Positions 33,801 through 41,160 of a stretch of DNA of 64,000 nucleotides are shown here, one piece after another. Positions within the stretch are counted from its first letter, which is position 1. The number at the start of each line of letters is the position of its first letter. Source of the DNA: Kalmanozyma brasiliensis GHG001 (taxonomy: Eukaryota; Basidiomycota; Ustilaginomycetes; Ustilaginales); the NCBI RefSeq assembly GCF_000497045.1, contig NW_015961991.1:812-64811 (forward strand), read 5' to 3'. A program made the translations under genes and the position numbers. Under the pieces are notes generated by a model, which saw only the letters and a list, made by a program, of their open reading frames with translations, did no database searches and was not told the origin of the DNA.

Positions 33801-35833
33801 CAAATGCCGAGCTCCCTCGATGGAAGTGGGGCATCCGCCGTGTTTTGGCCCTCTACATCTGCGCCTTGAGAGAACGATGAGAGGAGCGCGTCGGAAGAGG
33901 CAGTGAGGCGGACTGATGGTAGGGAAAGTGCCACTGAAGAGACCATGGAGAGTGCTGAGGCAAAGGTCGAAGGGCGCTGTTGGACCAGATGCTTGGAGAG
34001 AGCCGATCGCTGTCCGTCGTGAAGTCCTGTCTGCGTGGGTGCCCATCCGGTTCTGCGCGCCTTGCGCTCTTCGAGGATGCACATGGCACGGTGAGCTGCA
34101 TCGAGCCCGACCGAGATGTTCCCAAGCTTGAGCCGGGCGGCCAAGGTGCGGTCGCCTCCCAGCGCAAGGTTCGAGCCCACGAGTAAGGTTGCAGTCAGCT
34201 CGGTGAGGCCCGAGATGGATGCGATCCTCGCCGCCGCCGGTATCGTTTGAAGCTGCTGTAGCGGGATGCCATCGTCAGTGTGCTGTCGAGACCAGCCCGA
34301 GTCGGCATGAAAGTCGGATTCGACCAAGGGCTCCAAGGCCCAGTCTGCCCAACGATCGGCAAAGCCTCGCAGCGTGCCCGAAGGCATTTTGGAAAGGCGA
34401 GATGCGCTATTGCTGCGAGCTCGTCTAGGGTGGGTGGGACGGGGCGAAAAGTCGACGCTGTCGTCGTAGCTAGACGCTGCGAGATCCAGGTCCGCGTCCG
34501 ACTGACTTGGTGAGAAGAGATCACGACCATTGCGCTTCTGAGAGGAAACCGGTGTCGATGGTCCCGAAGAAGGTGCAGCCCGGTCTCGCCGCGACTTTGG
34601 CTTAAATGTCGGCCTGCGAGTCGGCTCAGGTTTGAAAGAGGCTTCGAAGAGGTCGATGCTGTCGATGCGGAGATGAGCGGCGATCGTGCTCGGAGACATG
34701 CCGGCAATGAGATACGCAGAGACGTCTCGAGCACCCGAGCCGACTCTTGTCGGCATGGTGCGCATCGCTTCGAAGAAGCGGCTCCAGGTAGGCTCCTGGG
34801 CGGACGACGATGCGATCGCGTCGTCGGAGCTCTGTGAAGTCTCGCGGGTACCTGAGAAGGCGGAAGAAGAGTCGGGCGACATGGAGAAGGTGAGGCCAGC
34901 TCGGCCGATTCGGGCGACAGCTTCGGCTTCCTGAATGTAAACTTCGATGCGATCCACCTGGATGGAGACGAACGATGTGAGGACGGGCAGGCTGGAGGTG
35001 AGGATAAACAGGGCAGCCCGAAAGGCCCTGAGCGCGATGCCCTTGAGAGAGGGCACGACGGCACACCGAAGCCAAGTCGCAAAACCCAGCACCGAGTGTA
35101 TCGAAAGCAGGCTGGCCCGGTGACACGTCTCGTAGATGGAGGATGCTTGTGGTTGGGTCCCGTCCATCTGCTGGGTATGCTCTCGATGCGTCGAGATGGT
35201 ATTGGCAGATGCAAAGGAGCTGGAAAAGGTGCGCTTGTTACCGAGCGAGGGTGACATGGGAGGGCTGCTCATGAGTCGCTGCAGTCGGAGTTCTTCCTGC
35301 TCCTCGAGTGTCATTGCATCAGAGACTTTGTGGAGATTATCATCGGCTGCTGTTGATGTTGTTTTGGAAGATGGTGCAGTGGATGCCTTGTCGGCTTGGT
35401 GTGGATGCTGCTGGGATCGAGGAAGACGCACACCGACGCCCTGAACATGAAGCGTGATGATGGCGCCGCTCTTGCGCGGCACTACTTTTGGCTTCTCCTC
35501 GGCCTTACGGAGGAAGTAGGGCAGGTGAATCGTAGCGTAGATCCGCTGAATCTTGACTTCGAGCTGGTTCTCGTTCCGTGAGAAGGCGGCAGAATCATTG
35601 TGGAATCCTTTGGAGCGGTACTCGATGCCACGAATACCGCGCAGACCGGCCCTGTTGATACGCAGCTTGCCACGAAAGAGGATGCGAGGCAGCCGTGGAA
35701 GGACGGAGCGAAAGAAGATCGCCGTCAAGAGCAAACCGATGAGGAAAGCCCACATGATTCTCCAGGCCTTGTCTGAGACGTCTGGTGGTGGGGGAGCTGT
35801 GATGGGCGTGTGAGGTGACGGGGAGGTCGACAT
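24818..35833 (-). CDS. FMP27: Bridge-like lipid transfer protein, Fmp27/Hobbit/BLTP2 family
   Basis: A single uninterrupted exon encoding 3,671 residues from the ATG at 35833. An ATG 11 codons upstream, at 35866, is in frame, but the downstream one better fits the N terminus. An N-terminal transmembrane anchor (IMWAFLIGLLLTAIFF) at about residues 22-40 is followed by the RBG-type beta-groove start. Near residue 2000 is the family's GFWDK signature (PKLGFWDKLPLILHGHVNLK). Near the end is DAMWSVLPPVGGISIVDTF...HPVKIQIELKVGRKITDYIFG, diagnostic of the Fmp27 C-terminal domain. A Ser-rich, acidic disordered tail closes the protein. Family members form a long hydrophobic groove and are thought to move phospholipids at ER-plasma membrane contacts. 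Yeast Fmp27 is about 2,600 residues, so this one carries extra disordered inserts. Confidence 0.95.
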   Translation of the reverse strand: MSTSPSPHTPITAPPPPDVSDKAWRIMWAFLIGLLLTAIFFRSVLPRLPRILFRGKLRINRAGLRGIRGIEYRSKGFHNDSAAFSRNENQLEVKIQRIYATIHLPYFLRKAEEKPKVVPRKSGAIITLHVQGVGVRLPRSQQHPHQADKASTAPSSKTTSTAADDNLHKVSDAMTLEEQEELRLQRLMSSPPMSPSLGNKRTFSSSFASANTISTHREHTQQMDGTQPQASSIYETCHRASLLSIHSVLGFATWLRCAVVPSLKGIALRAFRAALFILTSSLPVLTSFVSIQVDRIEVYIQEAEAVARIGRAGLTFSMSPDSSSAFSGTRETSQSSDDAIASSSAQEPTWSRFFEAMRTMPTRVGSGARDVSAYLIAGMSPSTIAAHLRIDSIDLFEASFKPEPTRRPTFKPKSRRDRAAPSSGPSTPVSSQKRNGRDLFSPSQSDADLDLAASSYDDSVDFSPRPTHPRRARSNSASRLSKMPSGTLRGFADRWADWALEPLVESDFHADSGWSRQHTDDGIPLQQLQTIPAAARIASISGLTELTATLLVGSNLALGGDRTLAARLKLGNISVGLDAAHRAMCILEERKARRTGWAPTQTGLHDGQRSALSKHLVQQRPSTFASALSMVSSVALSLPSVRLTASSDALLSSFSQGADVEGQNTADAPLPSRELGICMTGLNVELKDSDPKDDLHRRWIGTCGLPAKTSTSKGTRPKTKSKSANRPASEHKGPRMHGGTAIEHRRTFLVELNLASFDVRCGASGSGRGSRLLFVGDVSVVARSSWTPFGLFATCPEVSRLLLASDPNEHATAIEVAVGGVESDICMDDITAIPPITEEFSRRRQIQRAKIGIEQPPRPKTDIELLRQIPRIAAGIHVERVSLVLDASQGKMEDGAQSSSQGQASASDEHSSRKLVLTVPNVDFVFFGEYKDEYVKRPAAEKRAAYKALKGDSLEWPISGATDRAGTKRDAVDQGDQAALGLENGHVPADSHPAERYTESNLTMEETLKRMREMEQPRPQSSEGDKPDTARRSSIRDTMSKTGKVRMPGYSRKSTLATETRFSLRYQFETSLRVDAVESFLSLSSDPQDSSRAFLRPQSTQTAPAIGSSQHHLLALHSFEVLGSGRIPGMAEPRGSALCVDVPVLSATDTVAEFRASIEDIDIEAWHISALDTYADIAAAIIRAKAPHQKDIGDSHNAGSVDADSHADHAKSSPAAETKVKPKPLVEQLPGGLAVYLSVGRTIAHLGGPDRRIEDKIARGVGLEAERIVIEYAGVAETKTNLAAPKTNWGARTALELSEDLQLQGQSLAARHPRVALARVVLHQAGIFPILDAEFATKQHTEGTASESFAQAKAGQGEAWPKGEETLDRPATSLLAENVWTFKKDDARVHASKQHRPRFRQQDRSNFIFFTPYAACKAVVRPPQSEDKAPSTGTSEDEVLITSEHTKLVSFNIDLLHTYCFLLAFSTFKHLALRAKGGVDTSAKDESSHKTGSKQSEPSNSKHPKPSVSCRFDINEVHTFVMLPRSTRIFMRIRRLEVRQDPRNGLSVSTESIMGAVESPKHVTGNVWEEAVRLRDWRCTMPPKVPDQKPSILVSGDAALIRIPYGYLVYSIIDNTSVAIKATKQLFYQFLLDKDDSAIAPVAEDPKLLPNITFKVRVLTIEAEDDPFETKLNLIWRAGLAENAARDEREAAFAAKAEAIGASRMPQGSTSFRSSRSDGSAMSAASSIRSFDDDDDSYSSTTSHDARSTKSKHQHVSLAQARIALNAFNSSSWVRRYLNAQSEQSRRQERLRKTTYGRFHMSRSFDELPVRVLPIGKAAPLLRSTMYRVALQVGQAHFPIDELRDFIHEKGAGVPKDTPYSLVIPLHVKWEMGEWRVNLRDYPMPLLHVPPTHRAESDTRKAWCFEGDIVIAEQLGGPESIRHVPAVIVPAATGRSDAVEYGIIIPKVAMSVKAYGTPTIRLRTPYPTRVVWGQSIQPTIQDVMRVIDAITPPPHDPSPKLGFWDKLPLILHGHVNLKFEDEGGFNFHMKGSRDPYSIEGHGAGWVKSWKGGVEIRLGYDNPEKEFFQILSHEYVLAIPDLCDYVDHAATGMQDDSEHLSEQRQQSHDHDADGSFHESEDRKSVNASFTSSMYRYMKDPTFRKVVIKLTNGVRWGAGLRGERTCDDDTCSRQHKCKGEPFYRECRYFDRIKHWDVIPKTHEYFDSIPEDERRDSFGGWRSHHLHFAISVFSPKNGLPGYSRKRKDANCDAQNNFYFSPLAWEHFWAWMRLFSSAMSLPIRAGSLFPDSPPPSPKFGRFLGTIKYRIDLAPLFIAHQYRQFSKEEFSRGYRTHVGVKARCDSFTLDMHQRQQETVKERPELGEPRIVFHKPFYEAEMTCDEIDLRAMAARLRDETGMPEAAEDQEIGEDAFDEIFAEDSIVSDDELVWIDMNDFVEIDSAAIKEDSPQVRLFPALVCPQFNYYRKKDSELEHIAGEKEHIIREEGKRRSDDSQDRESILRRLERSKFGNEHTHTCMVGKNDRPYDIQRRLAQDRLQVIRSQIDHVLKSSDRDVSDSETESESSHGHQNRLDNLHSRERILSSFISHIGRIQEHTDRAERHRRAGQPSPKMSSSPNDRNFQLSAADLASLYHDLGMFDNRYVAHNPTLFFSNVTRSLLLKYYYSSRLRRGYAHHMTATAVRYIRDLFKKKDKGGRESDSSKPRHVSYMGRAPQQSTPGAEAAEGLDILHEMLEDTVNHMFGKNGYSTSGWGCQPEADGIDASDGQIRPDDGISDDFNVVKSNVLLLLKPQVVLRSEIDDNSTVIVSALRTRLQNYTVRDESCAEDSVNAVVLRRNFFALDNLQCFHPNASAQSKVKKHAFVSLPLEALIDMHGHGGDFERIVPHTNATMYYDKFNKLRLSDSSRSVSTFRKDGKPVQDHLHHHMDMIFLNCPRFSVSANGEHFAALYNVVTDLILYRDPAHRDHAKRLEEMMFSYDFTDVSGLADIVTELQVRIREARSLVDQYMLVAHRLNERGRAEFVGLLGEMVELVEELNLIMDAITTSQDSKGGADREKKSALRFMAQAQEVAWNMIGDEAGQLVAKLALRGISFSWLNKADNSAANTVSIRDLQALNVDPNAMFAEIITKHTRHQDHPMAREGRFLDAMWSVLPPVGGISIVDTFEFNLHPVKIQIELKVGRKITDYIFGTKRQREKQEEEQKRIEDAANRPSNTVAKKKSPLARLLGGRKQNSSSAGGSSDGSRRDSMNASAQSLSTTAPPSRSASTNDLMSTGRESSDGSREDDGDSNSGRAPPKAMTANTLKGKNSPKSRPGTPSSGKDLGTGDQRSTDQYAIAQRNAAEMRSRASAYRTFVYVKISQTIFCLSYKGEKQKSITDLYDLVFRSPTFEYHNSTFGYVDLADNFKKDVLKAAWNQKSTLLRDIITHRPNRKRNAIESIRAIRQASRARDARTPLDVTVEPPTPNGRSSFDGSSSHLADSPTDTFSYRGSEEHRDDDEDSGYGDVYDDDEVLRTDSPDSHSEDGLGHDGSRNGAGQTLAGQIRDAWGRSNSNEAASQPVSNHSGSSGEVDDLLTPQQENQPRRFPSLGRSSRTPTSEGPPARSPSPSSSGVVPFKLNKLIPKSLRQRTGSASGASGSGESGARRNSYHATSPLHEAGLARNNGERATSGEFGTRQQK

Positions 35834-35920
35834 CTTGTATAAGTACAGCAGGCGAAGCGAGAGCACCTTGGTGCAGTCGCGACACGTAGGGGGGTTGGTG
35901 GGAAGTTGAAGGGACCGCGT

Positions 35921-36139
35921 CTAGTGAGTCGTGTCGTGCGTCATGTTGTTGTTGTAGTGGTGGTCGCGAGGGTCATTGGGGCTGCTGCTACCGCGTCGAG
36001 AGTCCCGTGGTGATGGTGTCTGGAATGACGGGTCTGCAAGGGAGCCTCCTGGACCGTGGGGATGATGAGGAGTAGCCGATGTTGGCGTTGAGCGGGAGAT
36101 GAAGTCAAAGCGGTCATCTAAGCGCGGCACGCGGCTCAC
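35921..36139 (-). CDS. Small hypothetical ORF or uORF upstream of FMP27
   Basis: A 72-codon frame from the ATG at 36139, rich in Pro, Ser, His, Asp and Asn, ending 87 bp before the FMP27 ATG and on the same strand. There is no domain, signal or membrane segment. It could be a translated upstream frame in the FMP27 leader, a separate small gene, or chance. Evidence for translation is only its openness and composition. Confidence 0.25.
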   Translation of the reverse strand: MSRVPRLDDRFDFISRSTPTSATPHHPHGPGGSLADPSFQTPSPRDSRRGSSSPNDPRDHHYNNNMTHDTTH

Positions 36140-36594
36140 TCAAAATTGTCACGCTTACTGAGCTGCACCCTTACTTCTCGCTTGTGACTTCTCACAATTG
36201 TCACAATGTGCTGAGGCCCCTCCGTCGCTTCATCCGAGCTGCATTTCATACTGTACGCATCACCCGCAACGCCGGCATCCGACGCATGCCAATCGGGAGA
36301 TCACCCGCTTCCCACGCCGTCAGCATGGGCTCGAAAGCGACACGGAAGCTGTCCGAGTAGTCGCGCGCGCACTTTTTCGAGAGGCGAAGCGGGCTCCACG
36401 GGAATTCCGGTAAGCGAGAAATGTGGAGCTATGCAAGCGTGCAGCTGGCCCCACCGGGAAAGTCTTCCGGAAATTCCGACTGGCTTCCTCATCAAGCTCT
36501 GCCTTCATCTCATCCAACATTGACTCCCACCATCGTCCCCACCATCCACAGATGAAGTCGTCGAACAGGCTACAAGGAGTACAGGAGAAAAAGG
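36140..36594. other. Intergenic between FMP27 upstream ORF and tRNA-Gln
   Basis: No convincing coding frame. It should contain the FMP27 promoter. Short open frames on both strands have no recognisable motif. Confidence 0.4.
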
Positions 36595-36701
36595 TGGTCA
36601 TGCTGGGATTCGAACCCAGGTAGCCAGAACCGTTTGACCTTAGCACAGACTTGTTGTACCTATCAAAATCTGGAATGCTTCGACCACTACATCACACGAC
36701 C
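36595..36701 (-). tRNA. tRNA-Gln(TTG), intron-containing
   Basis: Folding by eye gives a complete cloverleaf. The acceptor stem GGTCGTG pairs with CATGACC, the D stem ATGT with GCAT, the anticodon stem CCAGA with TCTGG, and the T arm is CTGGG-TTCGAAT-CCCAG. The discriminator base is A at 36595. The anticodon TTG is at 36664-36666. A 33 nt intron (36630-36662) sits at the canonical place, one base 3' of the anticodon, and would be removed by the tRNA splicing endonuclease. CCA is not encoded. Charged by GlnRS, it reads CAA codons. Confidence 0.9.
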
Positions 36702-37180
36702 TTGTTGTTGGCGCGCCCGGAGAGGTTTGCAATCTTGAGCGTGTGGCAGCATTGTCGTGTATCGAAGTGCGAGAGGCCTTGACTAGGGCAAAGTCCGCCG
36801 ACAGGCTTCCCTTATTGCTTTCATCGACTTCGCCAAGCTACAGTAGTTGAGCGGAGGACAGCGAGCAAATGTTCGTCCTCACAAATGTCAAGCTCAGCCG
36901 TGCAGGAGGATCGGAAATCGGGCAGCACCCGCCCGCGAGCAGACCAAATTTACAAGGCAGCAGAACGCGTAGATTTCAGAGTGATCGGTGCGCCAACCAG
37001 GGCCTAAAATGCACAGACACGCAATTTGACACGCAACGCAGCACTAAACCAACACCGCAACTCCACTTGCTCTTCTAGCATCACCTTCTTCACTTTGACA
37101 GCAGCCTCTTCATCGTCGACCACGCACTCTCAGACTTCCGCGCCTCAGTCCATTTCGATCCAGATTTCAAATCGCCCACC
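36702..37180. other. Intergenic, promoter of proteasome alpha-3
   Basis: 480 bp between the tRNA 5' end and the PSMA4-type ATG. The last 150 bases are C/T- and CA-rich, as in a leader. No gene is seen. Confidence 0.45.
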
Positions 37181-38002
37181 ATGTCGCGCAGGTACGACTC
37201 GCGCACGACGACCTTCTCCCCCGAAGGGCGTCTCTACCAGGTCGAATATGCCATGGAGGCTATCTCGCACGCTGGAACGGTCATCGGCATTCTCGCCAAG
37301 GACGGTATCGTTCTTGCCGCCGAAAAGAAAGTCACATCCAAACTGCTCGAGCAGGACCAGTCGTCCGAAAAGATCTTTGCCGTCTCGGACAACGTGATGG
37401 CAGGTGTAGCCGGCTACACCGCGGACGCCAACTCGCTGGTCAACTTTGCGCGCAATGCGGCGCAGCAGTACCTCGCCGCATACGACGATGACATGCCTGT
37501 CGAGCAGCTCGCTCAGCGTCTGTGCGATTACAAGCAGGGCTACACCCAGTTTGGTGGTCTTCGTCCCTTCGGCGTGTCCATCCTCTACGCGGGGTACGAC
37601 GACCACCACCATTTCCAGCTGTATCACTCGGACCCATCGGGAAACTACTCCGGTTGGAAGGCGACGTGCATCGGCAACAACAACGGTACCGCAACATCGT
37701 TGCTCAAGCAGGATTACAAGGACGACATCGGCATCCAAGACGCCATGGCGCTGGCGGTGAAGATCTTGAGCAAGACCATGGACAGCACCTCGTTGGACAG
37801 CGAAAAGCTCGAGTTCGCCACATTGACGCTCAACGCAAGGACGGGAAAACCACAGACCAACATCTTCAAGCCAAACGACATCGATAGGCTGTTGAACAAG
37901 CACGGTCTAGCTAAGCCAAAGGACGCCGAGGAGGGAGCGGCGGCAGCAGCGGCGCCAGCGACAGGAACGGCAGAGTCAAACGCCATGTCGGTGGATTCGT
38001 AG
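37181..38002 (+). CDS. PRE9: 20S proteasome subunit alpha type-4 (alpha-3)
   Basis: Single exon, 273 residues. The N terminus MSRRYDSRTTTFSPEGRLYQ is nearly identical to the invariant alpha-subunit signature of PSMA4/Pre9, followed by VEYAMEAISHAGT. Mid-protein YTQFGGLRPFGVSILYAGYD and SDPSGNYSGWKATCIGNNN are also subunit-specific. The protein forms part of the outer heptameric ring of the 20S core and helps gate substrate entry; it has no catalytic threonine. The C-terminal tail is Lys/Glu/Ala-rich with an alanine run. It lies tail-to-tail with the small mitochondrial gene, 291 bp apart. Confidence 0.97.
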   Translation: MSRRYDSRTTTFSPEGRLYQVEYAMEAISHAGTVIGILAKDGIVLAAEKKVTSKLLEQDQSSEKIFAVSDNVMAGVAGYTADANSLVNFARNAAQQYLAAYDDDMPVEQLAQRLCDYKQGYTQFGGLRPFGVSILYAGYDDHHHFQLYHSDPSGNYSGWKATCIGNNNGTATSLLKQDYKDDIGIQDAMALAVKILSKTMDSTSLDSEKLEFATLTLNARTGKPQTNIFKPNDIDRLLNKHGLAKPKDAEEGAAAAAAPATGTAESNAMSVDS

Positions 38003-38293
38003 CGCAGCTCGCCTCTTGTATCAGTAGCAATAACATGAGTCCAGATCGAACAGGTGTGTGTGGACACTCTCAGCCTCAACAGCGAGTCGGCAGCGGTTTC
38101 TTCTCACGCCAGAGTCGCGAGCGTGAACGGCTTTAAAAACCTCAGTGCCTTCTCCTGAAGCGGTTTGACGTCCAAAGAAAGCGCAGTTGCGTCACGCTGT
38201 CGATTCGTTGAGAAGCACGACGACGTCTGATTGCGTGGAACAGTAGATTCATGTTCGTTCCAACATCAATGTATCAACGACATGTGCATCGTT

Positions 38294-38789
38294 CTACTCC
38301 TTCTTCCCGCCGTCTCCCTTGTCCCCGCCGAAGATTCCCCCAGAGCTGTTCATAATGCTCTGCAGCCTCTCCGGCGAGACATCAACACCAGCATTCTTGA
38401 GCTCCTCCATCACTGTCAGCCACAAACACACATGCGCGGTCAGCGTCTCTTCTCCTCATCACGCTGCAGGGGTTTGACATACCTTTCGTGGTAGCATCGC
38501 GCACCTCCTGGTTGCGGGCCAGCTTGACCATCTGCCACATGCTCGGTTTCTCACCCGTGTGCAGATCGACGCCGTTCTGCTTCATCACTTCGACGAGATT
38601 CGTGATGGCCGACAGGGCGGAGGGGGAGTGGGCGAGCTTTTCGAATCCCGGTGGGAGTTGTGGGAAGCTGTTGGGGGTTGGGGAGGAGGCGTAGGTGCGG
38701 AGTAGGGGCAATGAGCGAGGCGCGAGTCGAGGCAGAGGGGCCAAGAGGGAGGGTCGCGCCGCGGCGGCAATGAGGCGGTTGATCAACAT
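38294..38789 (-). CDS. Small mitochondrial protein of unknown function
   Basis: Two exons, 38483-38789 and 38294-38412, joined across a 70 nt intron (GTATGT...CAG), giving 141 residues. The first ~35 residues (LINRLIAAAARPSLLAPLPR, then RSLPLLRTYA) are Arg/Leu/Ala-rich with no acids, a strong mitochondrial presequence. The rest has two related helical units: PSMWQMVKLARNQEVRDATT, and VMEELKNAGVDVSPERLQSIM completed only by splicing. No named domain was recognised. The gene is divergent from the mitochondrial methionyl-tRNA synthetase with 257 bp between start codons, so shared regulation with mitochondrial translation is possible. That is inference from position only. Confidence 0.75.
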
Positions 38790-39046
38790 GGTGGTGTGGC
38801 TCGTGATGGGTGGGCTGGCGAGTGGTTGGTGTTGCTGGGCGAAGAGCGGTGAGAGTGGCGAGGATGGTGAGAAGGAGCAAAGCTTTTGGCAGAGAGGCAA
38901 AACCTCCACCTTGAACGAGGCCGACTTCCGACACGGCCAACTTTTTGCACCAAGACCCTGAACCGTTTCTTCTCGAGCTCGACACCACCACCACAAGCGC
39001 GGTCACTGCAACCAGTGTCGGGTCGCCCGGGGCCTGCACAGCAACG

Positions 39047-40888
39047 ATGATCACATCAATACGACCCATCCTCCCCGCCAGCCGGTGTGTCGCATCTTTA
39101 TCGCGGCTGGCGTCAACACGACCCCTGCGCGCAGCCCCTCTCCAGACACTACGATACCCGCCATCCTTACGAGCCTTCGCTTCGACATCCAGATCACCGT
39201 CCACCTCACCGCCCTCGCGCAAGCCATACTACATCACCACGCCGATCTTCTACGTCAACGCAGATCCGCACATTGGGCACCTCTACTCGGATGTCATCGC
39301 CGATGTCTTCGCTCGGTGGCATGGCTACATGCATTCTGGCTATTCTCCTTCCTCCTCCTCTTTGCCGGAAGACGATGCAGTGAGACCACTGCTCAGCACG
39401 GGGACGGACGAGCACGGGCTGAAGATCCAACGAGTCGCCGAGAGCGCCGGCGAAGACCCTCGTCTGCTGTGCGATCGCATCAGTGGGCGGTTCAAGGAGC
39501 TAGCGGACGCGGCCAACATCGACTACACGGGCTTCATCCGCACCACCGACTCCGATCACAAAATCGCAGTCGAGCACCTGTGGCGCACTTTACGCGACAA
39601 GGACCTCATCTACAAAGGCTCCCATGAAGGATGGTATGCTGTCTCTGATGAGGCATTCTATCCCGAATCCGCCGTGCACAAGGTCAGCAACCCCACGGGT
39701 GAGGAGATGCAGAGCATTGAAACGGGTGCTCGAGTCGAATGGTCCCAGGAGGAGAACTACAAGTTCCGTCTATCTGCGTTCCGTCAACCTCTTCTGGACT
39801 GGCTCCGAGCCGACGCGCGGTCGGTGCAGCCGGCAAAAAAGCACGCCGAAGTGCTCGCCGAGGTGGAAGCTGGGCTTTCGGACCTCTCGATCTCGCGCCC
39901 TCGCAGCCGGCTGTCCTGGGGCATCCCCGTACCCGATGACCCAGACCACACGATCTACGTCTGGGTCGACGCGCTGACCAACTACCTCACCGTCACTGGC
40001 TACCCTCTCTCGCCGAAGGCGTGGCCAGCAGACGTCCACGTGGTGGGCAAAGACATCCTGCGCTTCCATGCGATCTACTGGCCCGCCCTTCTGCTCGCTG
40101 CCGGTCTCCCCCCACCCAAGACGGTGCTGGCCCACGCACACTGGACCATGGGCAAGGCAAAGATGTCCAAGTCGCGCGGCAACGTGGCGAACCCCTTCGA
40201 GGCAATTCAGCTGTTTGGGTTGGATACGCTGCGCTTCTTCCTCATGCGGGTAGGGGGGAGCTTCGGCAGCGATGCGGATTACAATCCCAGTGTGTTGGTC
40301 GAGTACCATCGGAAGCATCTGCAGGGTCAGCTTGGTAACCTTTTGTCACGCATTTGCGCACCCAAGATCCATGCTCGGCTGGAGGGCTTCCCCCAGGACG
40401 CAACGACCAACTGTCTCATCCGACCGTCGAGAGAGCAACTCGATCCGCTGATGGACGCCGACGCCCTCGCCCTGTGCCAGAATCTCGAAGCGGCCCTCCA
40501 GGAGTTGCCCTCCAAAGCGGATATGGGGATGCACGCCTTCGAACCAGCCAAAACCCTCGAAGCCATCTTCACCACCATCGCTATGGCCAACGAGCTCACC
40601 GCCCGCCTCGAACCGTGGTCCCCCCAAACCCCCGTGCCCGTGGTGGTGGAGTGCCTCACGCTCGTCACCGAGTGTCTGCGCATCAGCGGCTTGTTGCTGC
40701 GCCCCTTCATGCCAGGCAAGATGGTCGAGCTGCTGGACACGCTCAAGGTGCCCCCCGAACAGAGGGTGAGGAGGAAGGATTTGATCGTCACGGATGGCGA
40801 AGGGAGACTCGTCTCGCATGTCGTGCAGCGGGGCAAGGGCGAGGGAAAGGCGAAACCGCTCTTTCCGAGGATAGAAGTCGAGGTGTGA
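39047..40888 (+). CDS. MSM1: Methionyl-tRNA synthetase, mitochondrial
   Basis: Single exon. The ATG at 39047 gives 613 residues with an Arg/Ser/Leu-rich presequence (ITSIRPILPASRCVASLSR); an in-frame ATG at 38945 would add 34 residues unlike a targeting signal. The class I catalytic core starts at YYITTPIFYVNADPHIGH, with the HIGH motif at 75-78, and KMSKSRGNV has KMSKS at 372-376. Between them are WGIPVPDDPDHTIYVWVDAL and FHAIYWPALLLAAGL, standard for MetRS. The anticodon-binding helical domain forms the C-terminal third. The zinc knuckle found in cytosolic MetRS is not evident, as expected for organellar forms. It charges mitochondrial tRNA-Met, both initiator and elongator. It lies tail-to-tail with the aspartic protease, 272 bp apart. 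Confidence 0.95.
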   Translation: MITSIRPILPASRCVASLSRLASTRPLRAAPLQTLRYPPSLRAFASTSRSPSTSPPSRKPYYITTPIFYVNADPHIGHLYSDVIADVFARWHGYMHSGYSPSSSSLPEDDAVRPLLSTGTDEHGLKIQRVAESAGEDPRLLCDRISGRFKELADAANIDYTGFIRTTDSDHKIAVEHLWRTLRDKDLIYKGSHEGWYAVSDEAFYPESAVHKVSNPTGEEMQSIETGARVEWSQEENYKFRLSAFRQPLLDWLRADARSVQPAKKHAEVLAEVEAGLSDLSISRPRSRLSWGIPVPDDPDHTIYVWVDALTNYLTVTGYPLSPKAWPADVHVVGKDILRFHAIYWPALLLAAGLPPPKTVLAHAHWTMGKAKMSKSRGNVANPFEAIQLFGLDTLRFFLMRVGGSFGSDADYNPSVLVEYHRKHLQGQLGNLLSRICAPKIHARLEGFPQDATTNCLIRPSREQLDPLMDADALALCQNLEAALQELPSKADMGMHAFEPAKTLEAIFTTIAMANELTARLEPWSPQTPVPVVVECLTLVTECLRISGLLLRPFMPGKMVELLDTLKVPPEQRVRRKDLIVTDGEGRLVSHVVQRGKGEGKAKPLFPRIEVEV

Positions 40889-41160
40889 GGCACAGTCGCA
40901 AAGTGTCACCTCATCGAGATCACCTCTTCGAACACGTCACGCTCGAATGAATGGCGCATGCGAACCATGTGTGGGAACCGCAATGCGGATCGATCGTTTG
41001 TGAGAACCAAGAGAGTGTTCATTGAAGCAACGGCGGGCCCGAGGTAAACGCGGAGCCCGCCACAAGGGGGAAACCAAAAGAGTGAGCTACAAAATCCAAG
41101 AGACGATGCGCGCAAAGCTTCCCAATACCGAAAGCTACATTATTCCAAGAGTCGAGTCGA

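Noticed and set aside
34195..35214. 339-codon second frame within the lipid-transfer gene
   Set aside because: It overlaps the real frame on the same strand and is Ser/Arg/Pro-rich from a frame shift, with no domain.
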